Shown here: one piece after another, positions 37,913 to 46,540 of the stretch | Layout: every line of letters starts with the position of its first letter | How positions within the stretch are numbered: the stretch's first letter is position 1 | NCBI RefSeq assembly: GCF_900105055.1 | Contig: NZ_FNTA01000004.1 | Location: 2,697,501-2,761,500 of the forward strand | Direction: 5' to 3' | DNA from: Amycolatopsis lurida | GTDB taxonomy: Bacteria; Actinomycetota; Actinomycetes; Mycobacteriales; Pseudonocardiaceae | DNA length: 64,000 bases | The notes under the pieces: generated by a model | Seen by the model: the letters and a program-made list of their open reading frames with translations, nothing else | The model's database searches: none | Told to the model about the DNA's origin: nothing | Program-made: the position numbers and the translations under genes

Positions 37913-38461
37913 ATGGCATCGAGTGAGCAGCAGGGCGTGGCCGGCCTGGCCCGCGAAGTCGAGGAGTTCGTCGCTTCGGGAGGCTGGGATCAGCCCCCGC
38001 AGTTGTTCGCGCTGGTCCCGACCGCGGCGTTGCTGGACGAACAACCCGAACTGGCCGGGCAACTCGACGCGTCGGCCCCGCTGACGCCCGTCGCGCAGGA
38101 GGCTCTGCCCGACGGTGACCTGGGTGAAGCGCTGGCACAGATCGCGTGGCCCGATCTGGTGCTGGGCTGCGCCCTCGCACAGGAGATCATCGTGCTGCCG
38201 CCGGACGCCGAAGCCGAGCTTCCCGTCGTGCCCGAAACCGACGCCGAGCGCCTGCGTCAAGCGGCCGCCGACCACCCGCGCCGGACCGAAGCCCGCCTCG
38301 TTGCAGCGGTGCTGCGGGATGGTGCCGGTGCGTGCGTCATGCGGCTTCGCGGTGCCGGGCAGCCCTCCGAACCCGGTGACGTCCCTGTCGACGAGATCAT
38401 CGAGAACCCGGAGCTGGCCCCCAACCTGCTCGAAGCACTGAAGGCAACTTTGCTGCCCTGA
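37913..38461 (+). CDS. PPA1309-like conserved actinobacterial protein
   Basis: 182 residues from ATG 37913. A GTG two codons upstream is possible. It is acidic and soluble, with VAGLAREVEEFVASGGWDQPPQLFALVPTAALL, PDLVLGCALAQEIIVLP and the terminal PNLLEALKATLLP, as in the uncharacterised PPA1309 family. It is conserved next to UPF0182 and the Lon-like protease. No catalytic residues can be proposed. Confidence 0.85.
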   Translation: MASSEQQGVAGLAREVEEFVASGGWDQPPQLFALVPTAALLDEQPELAGQLDASAPLTPVAQEALPDGDLGEALAQIAWPDLVLGCALAQEIIVLPPDAEAELPVVPETDAERLRQAAADHPRRTEARLVAAVLRDGAGACVMRLRGAGQPSEPGDVPVDEIIENPELAPNLLEALKATLLP

Positions 38462-38474
38462 ACTGCGGAAAGAG

Positions 38475-38580
38475 AGCAAGGGACCTTTGCTACCGCCGAC
38501 CCGGACGCGCGGCGAGCGATAGCAAAGGTCCCTTGCTCTCTTCCGGCAGACCCACGAGGCGGTAGCAAAGGTCCCTTGCT
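38475..38580. repeat. Dispersed dyad element, three arms (copy 7)
   Basis: Arms at 38475-38494 (left), 38518-38537 (right, GATAGC variant) and 38561-38580 (second right arm, perfect). It fills the 129 bp gap between the convergent PPA1309-like and protease genes. Two right arms could compete for the single left arm, giving alternative hairpins of 63 or 106 nt. Confidence 0.9.
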
Positions 38581-38590
38581 TCCGCGACGG

Positions 38591-39697
38591 TCAGCAGGTG
38601 GCGGTCGGCCTTCCCACCTTGAGATTCTCGAGTTGCGCGATCGCCTCGTCCAGTGTGGACACCTTGATCAAGTTCAGCCCCTCGGGCGCGGCGGTCTTCG
38701 CCTCGGCGCAGTTGTGCGCGGGCACGAGAAAGTCGGTGGCGCCGGCCTCGCGGGCGCCGACCACCTTGAACGAGATGCCGCCGATCGCGCCGACGACGCC
38801 CTTTTCGGAGATCTCGCCCGTCCCGGCGATATGCCTGCCACCGGCGAGGTCGCCGGGCTCCATCTTGTCGACGATTGCGAGCGCGAACATCAGGCCCGCC
38901 GACGGGCCGCCGACGTCCTGCAGCGAAATCTTCACGTCGAAAGGAACGTCGGCACGGTCCACCGCGGTCAGGCCCATGAAGCCCTCCGGCCCATCGGGCC
39001 GCTGCGCGAGCGTGAGTGGCACGGTGCGTTCGGCCTGACCGTCGGATTTGAAAGTGATCTGGACGGTCTGCCCAGGCTTCGTCCCGTTCAAGGCGGCCCG
39101 CACCTCGGTCGCGTCGGTGACCGTCTTCCCGTTGACCACCAAAAGCCGGTCGCCGGGGGCGAGCACCTTATCTGCGGGACTGCCGGACACGATCGTCTTC
39201 GCGAGCACCTTCACCGGGAACTTGCGGCGCAGCGCGGCCACCTGGGCGGCGGTCTGCGAGTCCTGCAACTGCTGGATGTTCTCCTGCCGGACCTGCTCGT
39301 TGGTTTCACCCGGCTTGAAATACTCCTCGCGCGGCGCCAGCGCGTACCGGCCGCTCGCCCAGAGCCCGAGCGCGTTGAACAGCGTGATGCCGCCATCGCG
39401 CAGGGAGACCGTCGTCATCCGCAGCTCGCCGGAGGTCTGGAAGATCTCGTGCCCGTTGACCTGGATCACGGACTGCCCGGCGGCGTCCTTGCCGAGAGTG
39501 TCGTAGGTCGGCCCGGGACTGATCGCCACATACGGCACCGGGATGAAGAACCCGACCAGCGCGAAGGCGACGAACAGCGCGCCACTGACCAGCAGCGTCC
39601 AGCCGCGCCGGGTCAGCCGCCGTTCGGAGCGGTCCTGGTCACCGGCGGAGCCCGCACGGCTCCGCGCTCCTGTGGTCTCCTCCGAGGGCTCTGTCAC
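38591..39697 (-). CDS. PDZ/Lon-like membrane serine protease (YlbL type)
   Basis: 368 residues with one membrane helix (about 32-54), a PDZ domain (about 140-215, SGSPADKVLAPGDRLLVVNG) and a C-terminal Lon-type catalytic domain. The serine is in GGPSAGLMFALAIVDK and the lysine in GISFKVVGAREAGA, the Ser-Lys dyad of family S16. The family member in Bacillus is YlbL and in M. tuberculosis Rv3194c. It is a periplasmic-side quality-control protease. Confidence 0.9.
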   Translation of the reverse strand: MTEPSEETTGARSRAGSAGDQDRSERRLTRRGWTLLVSGALFVAFALVGFFIPVPYVAISPGPTYDTLGKDAAGQSVIQVNGHEIFQTSGELRMTTVSLRDGGITLFNALGLWASGRYALAPREEYFKPGETNEQVRQENIQQLQDSQTAAQVAALRRKFPVKVLAKTIVSGSPADKVLAPGDRLLVVNGKTVTDATEVRAALNGTKPGQTVQITFKSDGQAERTVPLTLAQRPDGPEGFMGLTAVDRADVPFDVKISLQDVGGPSAGLMFALAIVDKMEPGDLAGGRHIAGTGEISEKGVVGAIGGISFKVVGAREAGATDFLVPAHNCAEAKTAAPEGLNLIKVSTLDEAIAQLENLKVGRPTATC

Positions 39698-39798
39698 GCG
39701 TGACAGCGTACGGTGACCGTGTTCGCTTCTCGGTGAAGGCCACGCTCATCACTCCACTTGACGAGCTGTGAAACCCGGGAGCCGCGTACGGTGGTGCC

Positions 39799-41148
39799 AT
39801 GAGCAAACCCCCGTTCGGCTTCGGACCGCCCGATCCCGACAAACGAGGCGAGAACGAGCCGTCGGATTCCGGCGGCCAGCCCTCCGGCGCCGAGGCCTTC
39901 AATCAGCTCGGTCAGATGCTCAGCCAGCTGGGCCAGATGCTCAGCCAGGCCGGCAGCTCGACCGGGCCGGTCAACTATGACCTGGCGAAACAGATCGCGT
40001 TGCAGAACCTCAGCAGCAGCGGAAGCGCCGACGTCCAACTCGGCTTTTCGTCGTCCAGCGGCGGCGACTCGAGCACTGCCGTCCGCGACGCCGCCCACCT
40101 GGCGGAGCTGTGGCTGGACGCCGCGACGATCCTGCCCGCAGGGGCCACGACGACCGTCGCTTGGTCCGCGCGTACCTGGGTGGAGAAGACCCTGCCTACC
40201 TGGCAGCGGCTCTGTGACCCCGTCGCCCAGCAGGTCTCTGGCGCGTGGGTCCAGGCCCTGCCGGAGGAGGCCAAGCAGGCCGCGGGCCCGCTGCTCTCGA
40301 TGATGGGGCAGATGGGCGGGATGGCCTTCGGCTCCCAGCTCGGTAACGCTCTCGCTCAATTGGCTTCCGAAGTGCTCACCTCCACCGAGGTCGGTCTCCC
40401 CCTCGGCCCCGCGGCCACCTCCGCGCTGCTGCCGGCGAACATCGAGAAGTTCACTGAAGGTCTCGAGCTGCCGACCAGTGAGGTGCTGGTCTTCATCGCC
40501 GCGCGCGAGGCCGCCCACCAGCGGCTGTTCGCCCATGTCCCCTGGTTGCGGCAGCGACTCCTGGCCACCGTCGAGGAGTTCGCGAGCGGTATCTCCGTCG
40601 ACACTTCGGCGCTGGAGCAGCTCGCGGGCCAGATCGACCCGTCGAACCCGGCCAGTATCGAAGAGGCCATGTCCTCCGGCCTGCTCGAGCCGCAGACCTC
40701 GCCCGAGCAGAAGGCGGCGCTCAACCGCCTGGAGACCCTGCTCGCGCTGGTCGAAGGCTGGGTCGACGTCGTCGTCGCCGAGGCCATCGGCGATCGGCTT
40801 CCGGGCGCGGACGCGCTCCGGGAAACGCTGCGCCGCCGCCGGGCCACGGGTGGCCCCGCCGAGCAGACCTTCGCCACCCTGGTCGGGCTTGAGCTCCGGC
40901 CAAGGCGGATGCGGGCGGCCTCCTCGCTGTGGAAGCTGGTCGGCGACCAGCACGGCATCGAGAAGCGGGACGGTCTCTGGTCCCACCCCGACCTCATGCC
41001 GACCGCCGACGACCTTGACGAGCCGCTCGACTTCTCCGAACGCCTCGGCGATGGCGAGTCGACACTCGAAGGTATCGACCCGATCGCCGAGATCGAACGC
41101 ACCGAGCGCGAGAAGAACAAGCCCAAGGGCGACGAAGAAGAGAGCTGA
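39799..41148 (+). CDS. DUF2342 zinc-dependent metalloprotease-like protein
   Basis: 449 residues. The N-terminus is low complexity, with GQMLSQLGQMLSQAG repeats. The core has SEVLVFIAAREAAHQRLFAHVPWLR, the motif from which zinc binding has been proposed for this family, and RRRRATGGPAEQTFATLVGLELRPRRMR near the C-terminus. The family is actinobacterial, sometimes labelled as associated with coenzyme F420 genes. The M. tuberculosis counterpart is Rv3195. It lies divergent from the YlbL-type protease. Confidence 0.85.
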   Translation: MSKPPFGFGPPDPDKRGENEPSDSGGQPSGAEAFNQLGQMLSQLGQMLSQAGSSTGPVNYDLAKQIALQNLSSSGSADVQLGFSSSSGGDSSTAVRDAAHLAELWLDAATILPAGATTTVAWSARTWVEKTLPTWQRLCDPVAQQVSGAWVQALPEEAKQAAGPLLSMMGQMGGMAFGSQLGNALAQLASEVLTSTEVGLPLGPAATSALLPANIEKFTEGLELPTSEVLVFIAAREAAHQRLFAHVPWLRQRLLATVEEFASGISVDTSALEQLAGQIDPSNPASIEEAMSSGLLEPQTSPEQKAALNRLETLLALVEGWVDVVVAEAIGDRLPGADALRETLRRRRATGGPAEQTFATLVGLELRPRRMRAASSLWKLVGDQHGIEKRDGLWSHPDLMPTADDLDEPLDFSERLGDGESTLEGIDPIAEIERTEREKNKPKGDEEES

Positions 41149-41154
41149 GGCACG

Positions 41155-41742
41155 TCAGTCCTCCGCCGCGATGCCCCATCCGGCGGCGGAGGACAGACCC
41201 TCCAGGAAGCCGATGGCGCGTTCGGTCTTGGGATAACGGCGAACGAGCTCCCAGAACGCCGCGTTGTGCCCTGGTTCCTTCAAGTGCGCGAGTTCATGCA
41301 CGAGGACGTAGTCCAGCACCCATGCCGGCACCCGGCGCAGACGATCACTGACCCTGATCGTCGCGTCGACCGGTGTGCAGGACGCCCACCTCGTCCTCAT
41401 CGGCGGGACCCAGCGAACGCTCGCGGGTATCGCCTTCCCGTCCAGATACTTCGCCGAGAGCACGGCGCAGCGTGCCAGCAGCGCCTCGTCCGAGGCTTTT
41501 GGCGGCGCGGCCTGCCGCGGGCCTTTGCGCAGCAGTTTGCGCTGCATCTCGGCAACCCAGTGCTTCTCCTCGGCCCGGGTCATCCGGGCAGGGATCAGCA
41601 CGACGAGGGTGTCCTCGTCCCAGTACGCGGTGACGGTCCGGTGGCGGCGTTGGCTACGCCGTACCTCGACCTTGTGTTCGGGAGTGTCCGACGGATTCGT
41701 CGTGTCCCGGCCCCTCAATGAGGGCGTCCGTGCTTCGACCAC
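41155..41742 (-). CDS. YgjP/WLM-type zinc metallopeptidase
   Basis: 195 residues from GTG 41742 (VVEARTPSLRGRD). The zinc signature VHELAHLKEPGHNAAFWELV contains HExxH and a third histidine, as in the YgjP-like metallopeptidases. Upstream are PPMRTRWASCTPVDATIRVSDRLRRVPAWVLDYV and the DNA/RNA-like basic patch VRRSQRRHRTVTAYW. It is convergent with the DUF2342 gene with only 6 bp between stops. Confidence 0.88.
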   Translation of the reverse strand: MVEARTPSLRGRDTTNPSDTPEHKVEVRRSQRRHRTVTAYWDEDTLVVLIPARMTRAEEKHWVAEMQRKLLRKGPRQAAPPKASDEALLARCAVLSAKYLDGKAIPASVRWVPPMRTRWASCTPVDATIRVSDRLRRVPAWVLDYVLVHELAHLKEPGHNAAFWELVRRYPKTERAIGFLEGLSSAAGWGIAAED

Positions 41743-41801
41743 TCGACCACGGTAAGGCCAGTCACCGACAACTCCGAGAGCCGAAAGGTCACAGCCTCCA
41801 G

Positions 41802-41831
41802 TTGTCCACAACGGGGCCAGCCTGTGGATAA
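41802..41831. promoter_or_regulatory. Two facing DnaA-box sequences
   Basis: TTGTCCACA at 41802-41810 (plus) and TTATCCACA on the minus strand at 41831-41823, 12 bp apart and facing each other. They lie in the 139 bp gap between the divergent metallopeptidase and E1-like genes. Both match actinobacterial/E. coli DnaA boxes fully. A regulatory role is inferred. Confidence 0.6.
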
Positions 41832-41881
41832 CTCGCGTTCTTTCGGGCGGGCGGCCAGTGGAGGGGTGCGATCCTGCGATC

Positions 41882-42916
41882 ATGAACCTGCGCGAACCGG
41901 ACTTGCGATCGATCATCCTGCCCGCCTTCCCCACCCTGCTTCCGGGGCTGGATGTGCTGGAACGGGGGAACGGCGAGATCCAGATCGGCCTCGACCCCGC
42001 ACACGCCGTGGTGATCGCCGGCGTCGCCACCGAGGTGGCCGAAGCCCTCCGCGGGTTGGACGGGAAGCAGGCCGCGGACGACATCGTGCTCGCGCAGAGC
42101 GAACACGACGACCAGCTGCGGGACCTGATGACGGACCTGACGGCCCGAGGTCTCGTGACCGATGCGGGCCAGTCCGAACGACATCCGAGGCCGAGACCGG
42201 AGACAGGGCTCTGGTCGCTTCGCGCCCGCCACCATCAGACGGCCATGACGGCCCGTCGCGGGCGCACCGCGGTGGCGATCCACGGTGACGGCAGGCTGGC
42301 GGTGGCCATCGCGGTCCTGCTCGCCAACGGCGGAGTCGGGCACATCGACGTCCGGGCTTCGGGCACGGTTCTCGAAGGCGACCTGGGCTCGGGCTACACC
42401 GAAGCCGAAATCGGCATGCCCCGCCGGGATGCGATGGCTCAGGTCGTGCACCGCACCAGGGCGAGCACCGTGACAACGCGGCTCTACTCGGACCGACGGC
42501 CGGAACTCGCCCTGCTCACCGACGCCGTGGTACCTGCTCCCGAAGTGGTCGACGAACTCGTCCGCGACGGCGTCAACCACCTCCCGGTGCGCGTCCGGGA
42601 CGGGGTCGGCATCGTGGGACCTTTGGTGGTGCCCGGCCGCAGCAGCTGCCTGCGCTGCGCCGACCTGCACCGGGCCGGTCGCGACGATTCCTGGCCGCGG
42701 GTGGCGAGCCAGCTCGTCGGCCGTGTGCAGCGAGCCGATCTCGGCTCCGTTCAGGCTTGCGCCGCGCTCGCCGCAGCACAGGCGCTCAGGCTCCTGTCCC
42801 CGAGCGATCATGCGCCGCCCGCTTGGAACGCCACGTTGGAGATCGACTTCTTCGACGGCAAGATCCGGCATCGCGACTGGCCGCCCCACACCGCATGCGG
42901 ATGCGGTGCTCGGTGA
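41882..42916 (+). CDS. E1-like/cyclodehydratase-type (TOMM leader-binding) protein
   Basis: 344 residues. The N-terminal part (LGVATEVAEALRGLDGKQ region) resembles RiPP recognition domains. The middle has an E1/ThiF-like Rossmann stretch TAVAIHGDGRLAVAIAVLLANGGVGHIDVRASG. Four cysteines in SSCLRCADLHRA and HTACGCGA fit the zinc site of E1-like proteins. Databases usually call it a TOMM precursor leader-binding or bacteriocin cyclodehydratase homologue. No YcaO, oxidase or precursor is nearby. It is followed by the ABC1 kinase, an arrangement also seen in mycobacteria (Rv3196-Rv3197). Confidence 0.78.
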   Translation: MNLREPDLRSIILPAFPTLLPGLDVLERGNGEIQIGLDPAHAVVIAGVATEVAEALRGLDGKQAADDIVLAQSEHDDQLRDLMTDLTARGLVTDAGQSERHPRPRPETGLWSLRARHHQTAMTARRGRTAVAIHGDGRLAVAIAVLLANGGVGHIDVRASGTVLEGDLGSGYTEAEIGMPRRDAMAQVVHRTRASTVTTRLYSDRRPELALLTDAVVPAPEVVDELVRDGVNHLPVRVRDGVGIVGPLVVPGRSSCLRCADLHRAGRDDSWPRVASQLVGRVQRADLGSVQACAALAAAQALRLLSPSDHAPPAWNATLEIDFFDGKIRHRDWPPHTACGCGAR

Positions 42917-42993
42917 TACGGCAAGCGACGTAGCCCACATACACTCCCGCAACAGGCTGCGCGGGCGCGGTGAGTCAAGGCAGAATCGCGAAG

Positions 42994-44334
42994 GTGACCG
43001 ACTCCCGCAACGCCGAGGACCGTGAAGCCGCCATCCCCCGTAACGGGGCCGCGCGAACGGCGAAGCTGGCCAGTATCCCGCTCGGCATAGCGGGGCGGGC
43101 GGTCGGCGGCTGGGGCAGGCGGCTGACCGGGCAAAGCGCCGAAGAAGTCAACGCGACGCTGTCCGCCAAGGCGGCAGAGCAGCTCTTCGAGGTCCTCGGC
43201 ACGCTCAAGGGCGGCGCGATGAAGTTCGGCCAGGCGCTGAGCGTCTTCGAGGCCGCGGTGCCGGACGAGATGGCGAAGCCCTATCGCGAGGCCCTGACGA
43301 AGCTTCAGGCCGCCGCGCCGCCCATGCCCGCCCGGCAGACCCATCGGGTCCTCGCCGAGCAGTTGGGGCGCACCTGGAAGCAGCGGTTCGCGGCCTTCGA
43401 CGACGAGCCCGCCGCGTCCGCGAGCATCGGCCAGGTCCACCGCGCGACCTGGCACGACGGCCGCGAAGTCGCTGTCAAAGTGCAATATCCCGGAGCCGAC
43501 GACGCCTTGCGGAGCGACCTCCGGCAGCTCCAGCGTTTCAGCAGGTTGTTCCAGGCGTTCGTGCCGGGGACCGAAGTGAAGCCGCTCCTGGCGGAACTCG
43601 CCGAGCGGATGAACGAGGAACTCGATTACCAGGCCGAAGCGCAGAACCAGCGTGCCTTCGTCAAGGCGTTCGAAGGTGTCTCCGGGTTCCTGATCCCCCG
43701 CGTGGTCGCCAGCGCGCCGAAGGTCGTCGTCACCGAGTGGGCCACCGGAACCCCGTTGTCGAAGATCATCGCCAGTGGCGACAAGGAGACACGAGACCGC
43801 GCCGGCCGCCTGCTCACCGAGTTCCACTACTCGTCGCCGGAACGAGCCCGGCTCCTGCATTCGGACCCGCATCCCGGCAACTTCATGCTGACCGCCGACG
43901 GCAGGCTGTGCGTCATCGACTTCGGCGGGGTGTCCCGGCTGCCCGAGGGGATCCCTCAGCACCTCGGCGAGATGACCAGGCTGGCGCTCGACGGCGAATC
44001 CGCGAAACTGATGCAGCTGCTCAGGGAATCCGGCTTCATCCGGGGCGACGCGGATCTGCGGGCCGATGACGTGCTCGCCTACCTGGCGCCGTTCACCGAA
44101 CCGCTGGCGGGCGACACGTTCCACTTCACCCGTCGCTGGATGCAGCGACAGGCGGGCCGGGTCGGCGACACGCGCGGCCGGGATTTCCGGATCGGCCGCT
44201 CCCTCAACCTGCCGCCCGAGTACCTGATGATCCACCGGGTGACCGCCGGATCGACCGGCATTCTCTGTCAGCTCGACGCCGAGATCCCCGCCCGCGCGAT
44301 CGTCGAACGGTGGCAGCCGGGCTTCGCGGCCTGA
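42994..44334 (+). CDS. ABC1/UbiB-family atypical kinase
   Basis: 446 residues from GTG 42994 (VTDSRNAEDREAAIPR). A GTG at 42970 is an alternative. Family motifs are GGAMKFGQALS (KxGQ), ERMNEELDYQAEAQN, catalytic HSDPHPGNFML and CVIDFGGVSRL. UbiB/ABC1 proteins are ATPases or kinases linked to isoprenoid quinone handling. The mycobacterial homologue Rv3197 has been linked to intrinsic drug tolerance and lies near whiB7, as here. It is probably co-transcribed with the E1-like gene. Confidence 0.9.
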   Translation: MTDSRNAEDREAAIPRNGAARTAKLASIPLGIAGRAVGGWGRRLTGQSAEEVNATLSAKAAEQLFEVLGTLKGGAMKFGQALSVFEAAVPDEMAKPYREALTKLQAAAPPMPARQTHRVLAEQLGRTWKQRFAAFDDEPAASASIGQVHRATWHDGREVAVKVQYPGADDALRSDLRQLQRFSRLFQAFVPGTEVKPLLAELAERMNEELDYQAEAQNQRAFVKAFEGVSGFLIPRVVASAPKVVVTEWATGTPLSKIIASGDKETRDRAGRLLTEFHYSSPERARLLHSDPHPGNFMLTADGRLCVIDFGGVSRLPEGIPQHLGEMTRLALDGESAKLMQLLRESGFIRGDADLRADDVLAYLAPFTEPLAGDTFHFTRRWMQRQAGRVGDTRGRDFRIGRSLNLPPEYLMIHRVTAGSTGILCQLDAEIPARAIVERWQPGFAA

Positions 44335-44338
44335 GAAG

Positions 44339-44399
44339 TTATCCACAGGGAGCGGGGCGACAGAGCCGAAAACGGGGCAGCTCGGGCGAGTTGTCCACA
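44339..44399. promoter_or_regulatory. Two tandem DnaA-box sequences
   Basis: TTATCCACA at 44339-44347 and TTGTCCACA at 44391-44399, same orientation, in the gap after the ABC1 gene. Together with the pair at 41802-41831 they bracket the two-gene operon. The first begins 5 nt after the ABC1 stop. Confidence 0.55.
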
Positions 44400-44449
44400 A
44401 GTTCGCGGAAGTGGTTCCACCCGGTCGGCCCAGCGGTCATCCTCGATTC

Positions 44450-45388
44450 ATGACCACTACACGAAGCGCCCGACTCATGGCGCTCAGTAACACCAGCGAA
44501 TCCGGGATCGTCACCAGCCGCGAGCTGCGGAGGGCGGGCGTCACCGCGCGCTACGCCGCGAAGCTCTGCGGCCCGGGCGGTCCTTGGCGAAGGCTGATGC
44601 CGGGCGTGATCCTGTTGCGCGACACCGTGCCCACCCGGCTTCAGCTGCTGCAAGCCGCTGTCGCACGGTTCGGGCCGGAGGTCGTGGTGACAGGTGCCGA
44701 CGCGCTACGCGCACGAGGTGTCGGCTGCCCGTTGACACGAGAGGTCCATCTCCTGGTCCCCGACTATCGGCGCGTGCCGGCGGAACCTGGCATGTTGCCG
44801 CGAAGAACCACCCGGATGCCGCCTCCGACCACGATCGACGGTGTTCCGTTCGCCCCACCGGCCCGGGCAGCGCTCGATCTCGCCCGGCTGGAGCTCGACC
44901 CAACGCGAATCGACGAGCTGATCTCGCTGCCGCTGTATTGGGGTCTGTGCACACTCGATGAACTCGTCGAGGAGCTCGATTCCGGTAACCGGCGAGGTTC
45001 GGCCGCGGTGCGCGCGGCACTGCGACGGGTCGATCCCGAAGAGACGTACGCGCATGGGCTGGCGAAGAAGGTCCTCAGCGGCTGCCCGCTGCCCGCGCCG
45101 TCGTGGAACACGACGCTCTGCGACAGGCGAGGGCGCCCCATCGGTACCGCCGACGCCTGGTGGGACGACATCGGCATGGCGTGGCAATTCCGGGCGCCGA
45201 AAGAGGGCGCCGCGAATTTCCACCCGCTGGCACTGACCGCGACCGGGACCGTACTGGTGCGCTGCACCATCGACCAGCTGAAGAAGGTTCCGCTGGAAGT
45301 CGCGGCAGAACTCGTCAGGGCGTTCGGCGAAGCGACACGGACGCCGAGGCCGAAGGTCCGCACGATCGGCCGGATCGACGCCGCCTGA
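44450..45388 (+). CDS. AbiEi-antitoxin-domain-like protein (paralogue A)
   Basis: 312 residues. The N-terminal helix-turn-helix-like part is SGIVTSRELRRAGVTARYAAKLCGPGGPWRRLMPGVIL, the layout of proteins annotated as type IV AbiEi-family antitoxins. The C-terminal half DRRGRPIGTADAWWDDIGMAWQF resembles the VSR/DUF559 nuclease-like fold seen in these proteins. A paralogue lies at 50808-51761. No AbiEii toxin gene is adjacent, so a working toxin-antitoxin pair is not supported. A DNA-binding role remains possible. Confidence 0.72.
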   Translation: MTTTRSARLMALSNTSESGIVTSRELRRAGVTARYAAKLCGPGGPWRRLMPGVILLRDTVPTRLQLLQAAVARFGPEVVVTGADALRARGVGCPLTREVHLLVPDYRRVPAEPGMLPRRTTRMPPPTTIDGVPFAPPARAALDLARLELDPTRIDELISLPLYWGLCTLDELVEELDSGNRRGSAAVRAALRRVDPEETYAHGLAKKVLSGCPLPAPSWNTTLCDRRGRPIGTADAWWDDIGMAWQFRAPKEGAANFHPLALTATGTVLVRCTIDQLKKVPLEVAAELVRAFGEATRTPRPKVRTIGRIDAA

Positions 45389-45390
45389 GC

Positions 45391-45570
45391 TCACCAGTAC
45401 TCGTCCGGCAGCTTTCCTTCGATATCGCGGGTGTGGCGGCGAGCGCAGGTGGGACACATCCAGCGCACGACGTTCTTCTCGCGGGTGGAAACCCAGGCGA
45501 GTGTCTGCGCGGGTTCCTCGTCGCCACCGCGGATCCGGCCGCACAACGAGCAAGTGGCCTGGCCGTTCAC
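45391..45570 (-). CDS. Small zinc-ribbon-like protein
   Basis: About 59 residues from a GTG overlapping the methyltransferase stop (GTGA). A TTG at 45585 is the alternative. Two CxxC pairs, CSLCGRIRGG and WMCPTCARRH, are spaced about 30 residues apart, fitting a single zinc ribbon. The stop lies 2 bp beyond the convergent paralogue A stop. Function unknown. Coupling to the methyltransferase suggests a joint role. Confidence 0.7.
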   Translation of the reverse strand: MNGQATCSLCGRIRGGDEEPAQTLAWVSTREKNVVRWMCPTCARRHTRDIEGKLPDEYW

Positions 45571-46466
45571 GATTTTCGTCCACAATGGATGGTCTTCGCC
45601 CCTTGCAGGAACAGGTCGCCGCGAGTGCCCAGGAAGGCAGGGTTCGCCGGATCCACGAGCGCGGCCGCGGTCTCGTGGTCGTCACCGTCGAGGCGATCGC
45701 CCGCGACCTCCGTCAGCCAGCTCACCCGCTCGATGACGAACTCGCGAAGCAGTTCCGGGCCCGGTGCCGGGTGGTAGATGAGCACCCCGAAAGAGTCGAC
45801 GTCGGCGAGGTCGGCTCGCTGCAGCGCGATGTTCCAGCCGTAGGGCATGGAAACGGAGCCGGGGATTCCTGCCCGCATCTCGGCGAACCACTCGCCGCGG
45901 GCGGCGAGGAGCCTCTCCTCGAGCCCGGGACGGCCGATGCCGAGCTCCCAGGGGAGACAGTTGAAGTCCAGGCCGCCCTCGGAGATGGCGACCAGTCCGC
46001 CGGGGCGGGCGAGCCGGGCGAGGGTATCGATGGCCGCCTGCTGGTCGGGCAAATGGTGGACCACTCGGGAAGCCCAGACCAGGTCGGCGGCAGGGAGCTT
46101 GGCCGGCAATCCGTCGTCGGCCACGTCGGCATGGACCGTCTCGACGACGGCCCTCTCCCCTGCGGCCGCGCTGACGACTCCGTGCGCTTCGGCGAGCAGA
46201 TGTTCGGTCGCGTCGACCAGCACGATCTTGGCGCCGATGGAAGTGAGCTCCTCGGCGAAGAGCACGCTCATCCCGCCCGCGCCGCAGCCGACGTCGAGGA
46301 TGGTCGGCGCGTCCGGCATGCCCTCGAGCAGCCGCCGAGCCGCCGCCCGCATCGGCTCGGCGTCGAGCGCCTCGGCCATGCGAAGCGAGCGAAGCCGATC
46401 AGACCAATCGATGTCGTCATGCGTGTGTACGGCCATACCCCCAGTGAACACCACCCCGAGCCGCAT
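45567..46466 (-). CDS. SAM-dependent methyltransferase
   Basis: 299 residues if started at ATG 46466 (AGGA upstream). ATG 46436 (MAVHTHDDIDWSDRL) is equally reasonable. Class I motifs are ILDVGCGAGGMSVLFAEEL, VLVDATEHLL, LVWASRVVHHLPDQQAAI and GGLVAISEGGLDFN. The substrate cannot be told. The downstream zinc-ribbon gene overlaps its stop. Confidence 0.87.
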   Translation of the reverse strand: MRLGVVFTGGMAVHTHDDIDWSDRLRSLRMAEALDAEPMRAAARRLLEGMPDAPTILDVGCGAGGMSVLFAEELTSIGAKIVLVDATEHLLAEAHGVVSAAAGERAVVETVHADVADDGLPAKLPAADLVWASRVVHHLPDQQAAIDTLARLARPGGLVAISEGGLDFNCLPWELGIGRPGLEERLLAARGEWFAEMRAGIPGSVSMPYGWNIALQRADLADVDSFGVLIYHPAPGPELLREFVIERVSWLTEVAGDRLDGDDHETAAALVDPANPAFLGTRGDLFLQGAKTIHCGRKS

Positions 46467-46481
46467 CACGTCCTAAAAGGG

Positions 46482-46528
46482 AGCGGGGGACCTTTGCTGT
46501 CGCGCCGCGATAGCAAAGGTCCCCCGCT
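46482..46528. repeat. Dispersed dyad element, inverted pair with covarying arms (copy 8)
   Basis: Left arm AGCGGGGGACCTTTGCTGTC (46482-46501) and right arm GATAGCAAAGGTCCCCCGCT (46509-46528), loop 7 nt. The change AAGGG to GGGGG in the left arm is matched in the right arm, so pairing is kept. Between the methyltransferase start and the 83-residue gene. Confidence 0.88.
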
Positions 46529-46540
46529 CCCCTTGAGTGG

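Noticed and set aside
41882..44334. A complete thiazole/oxazole-modified peptide cluster
   Set aside because: Only an E1-like protein is present. YcaO, dehydrogenase, precursor and transporter genes are missing.
44450..45388. A type IV toxin-antitoxin operon
   Set aside because: No AbiEii-like nucleotidyltransferase toxin lies on either side.
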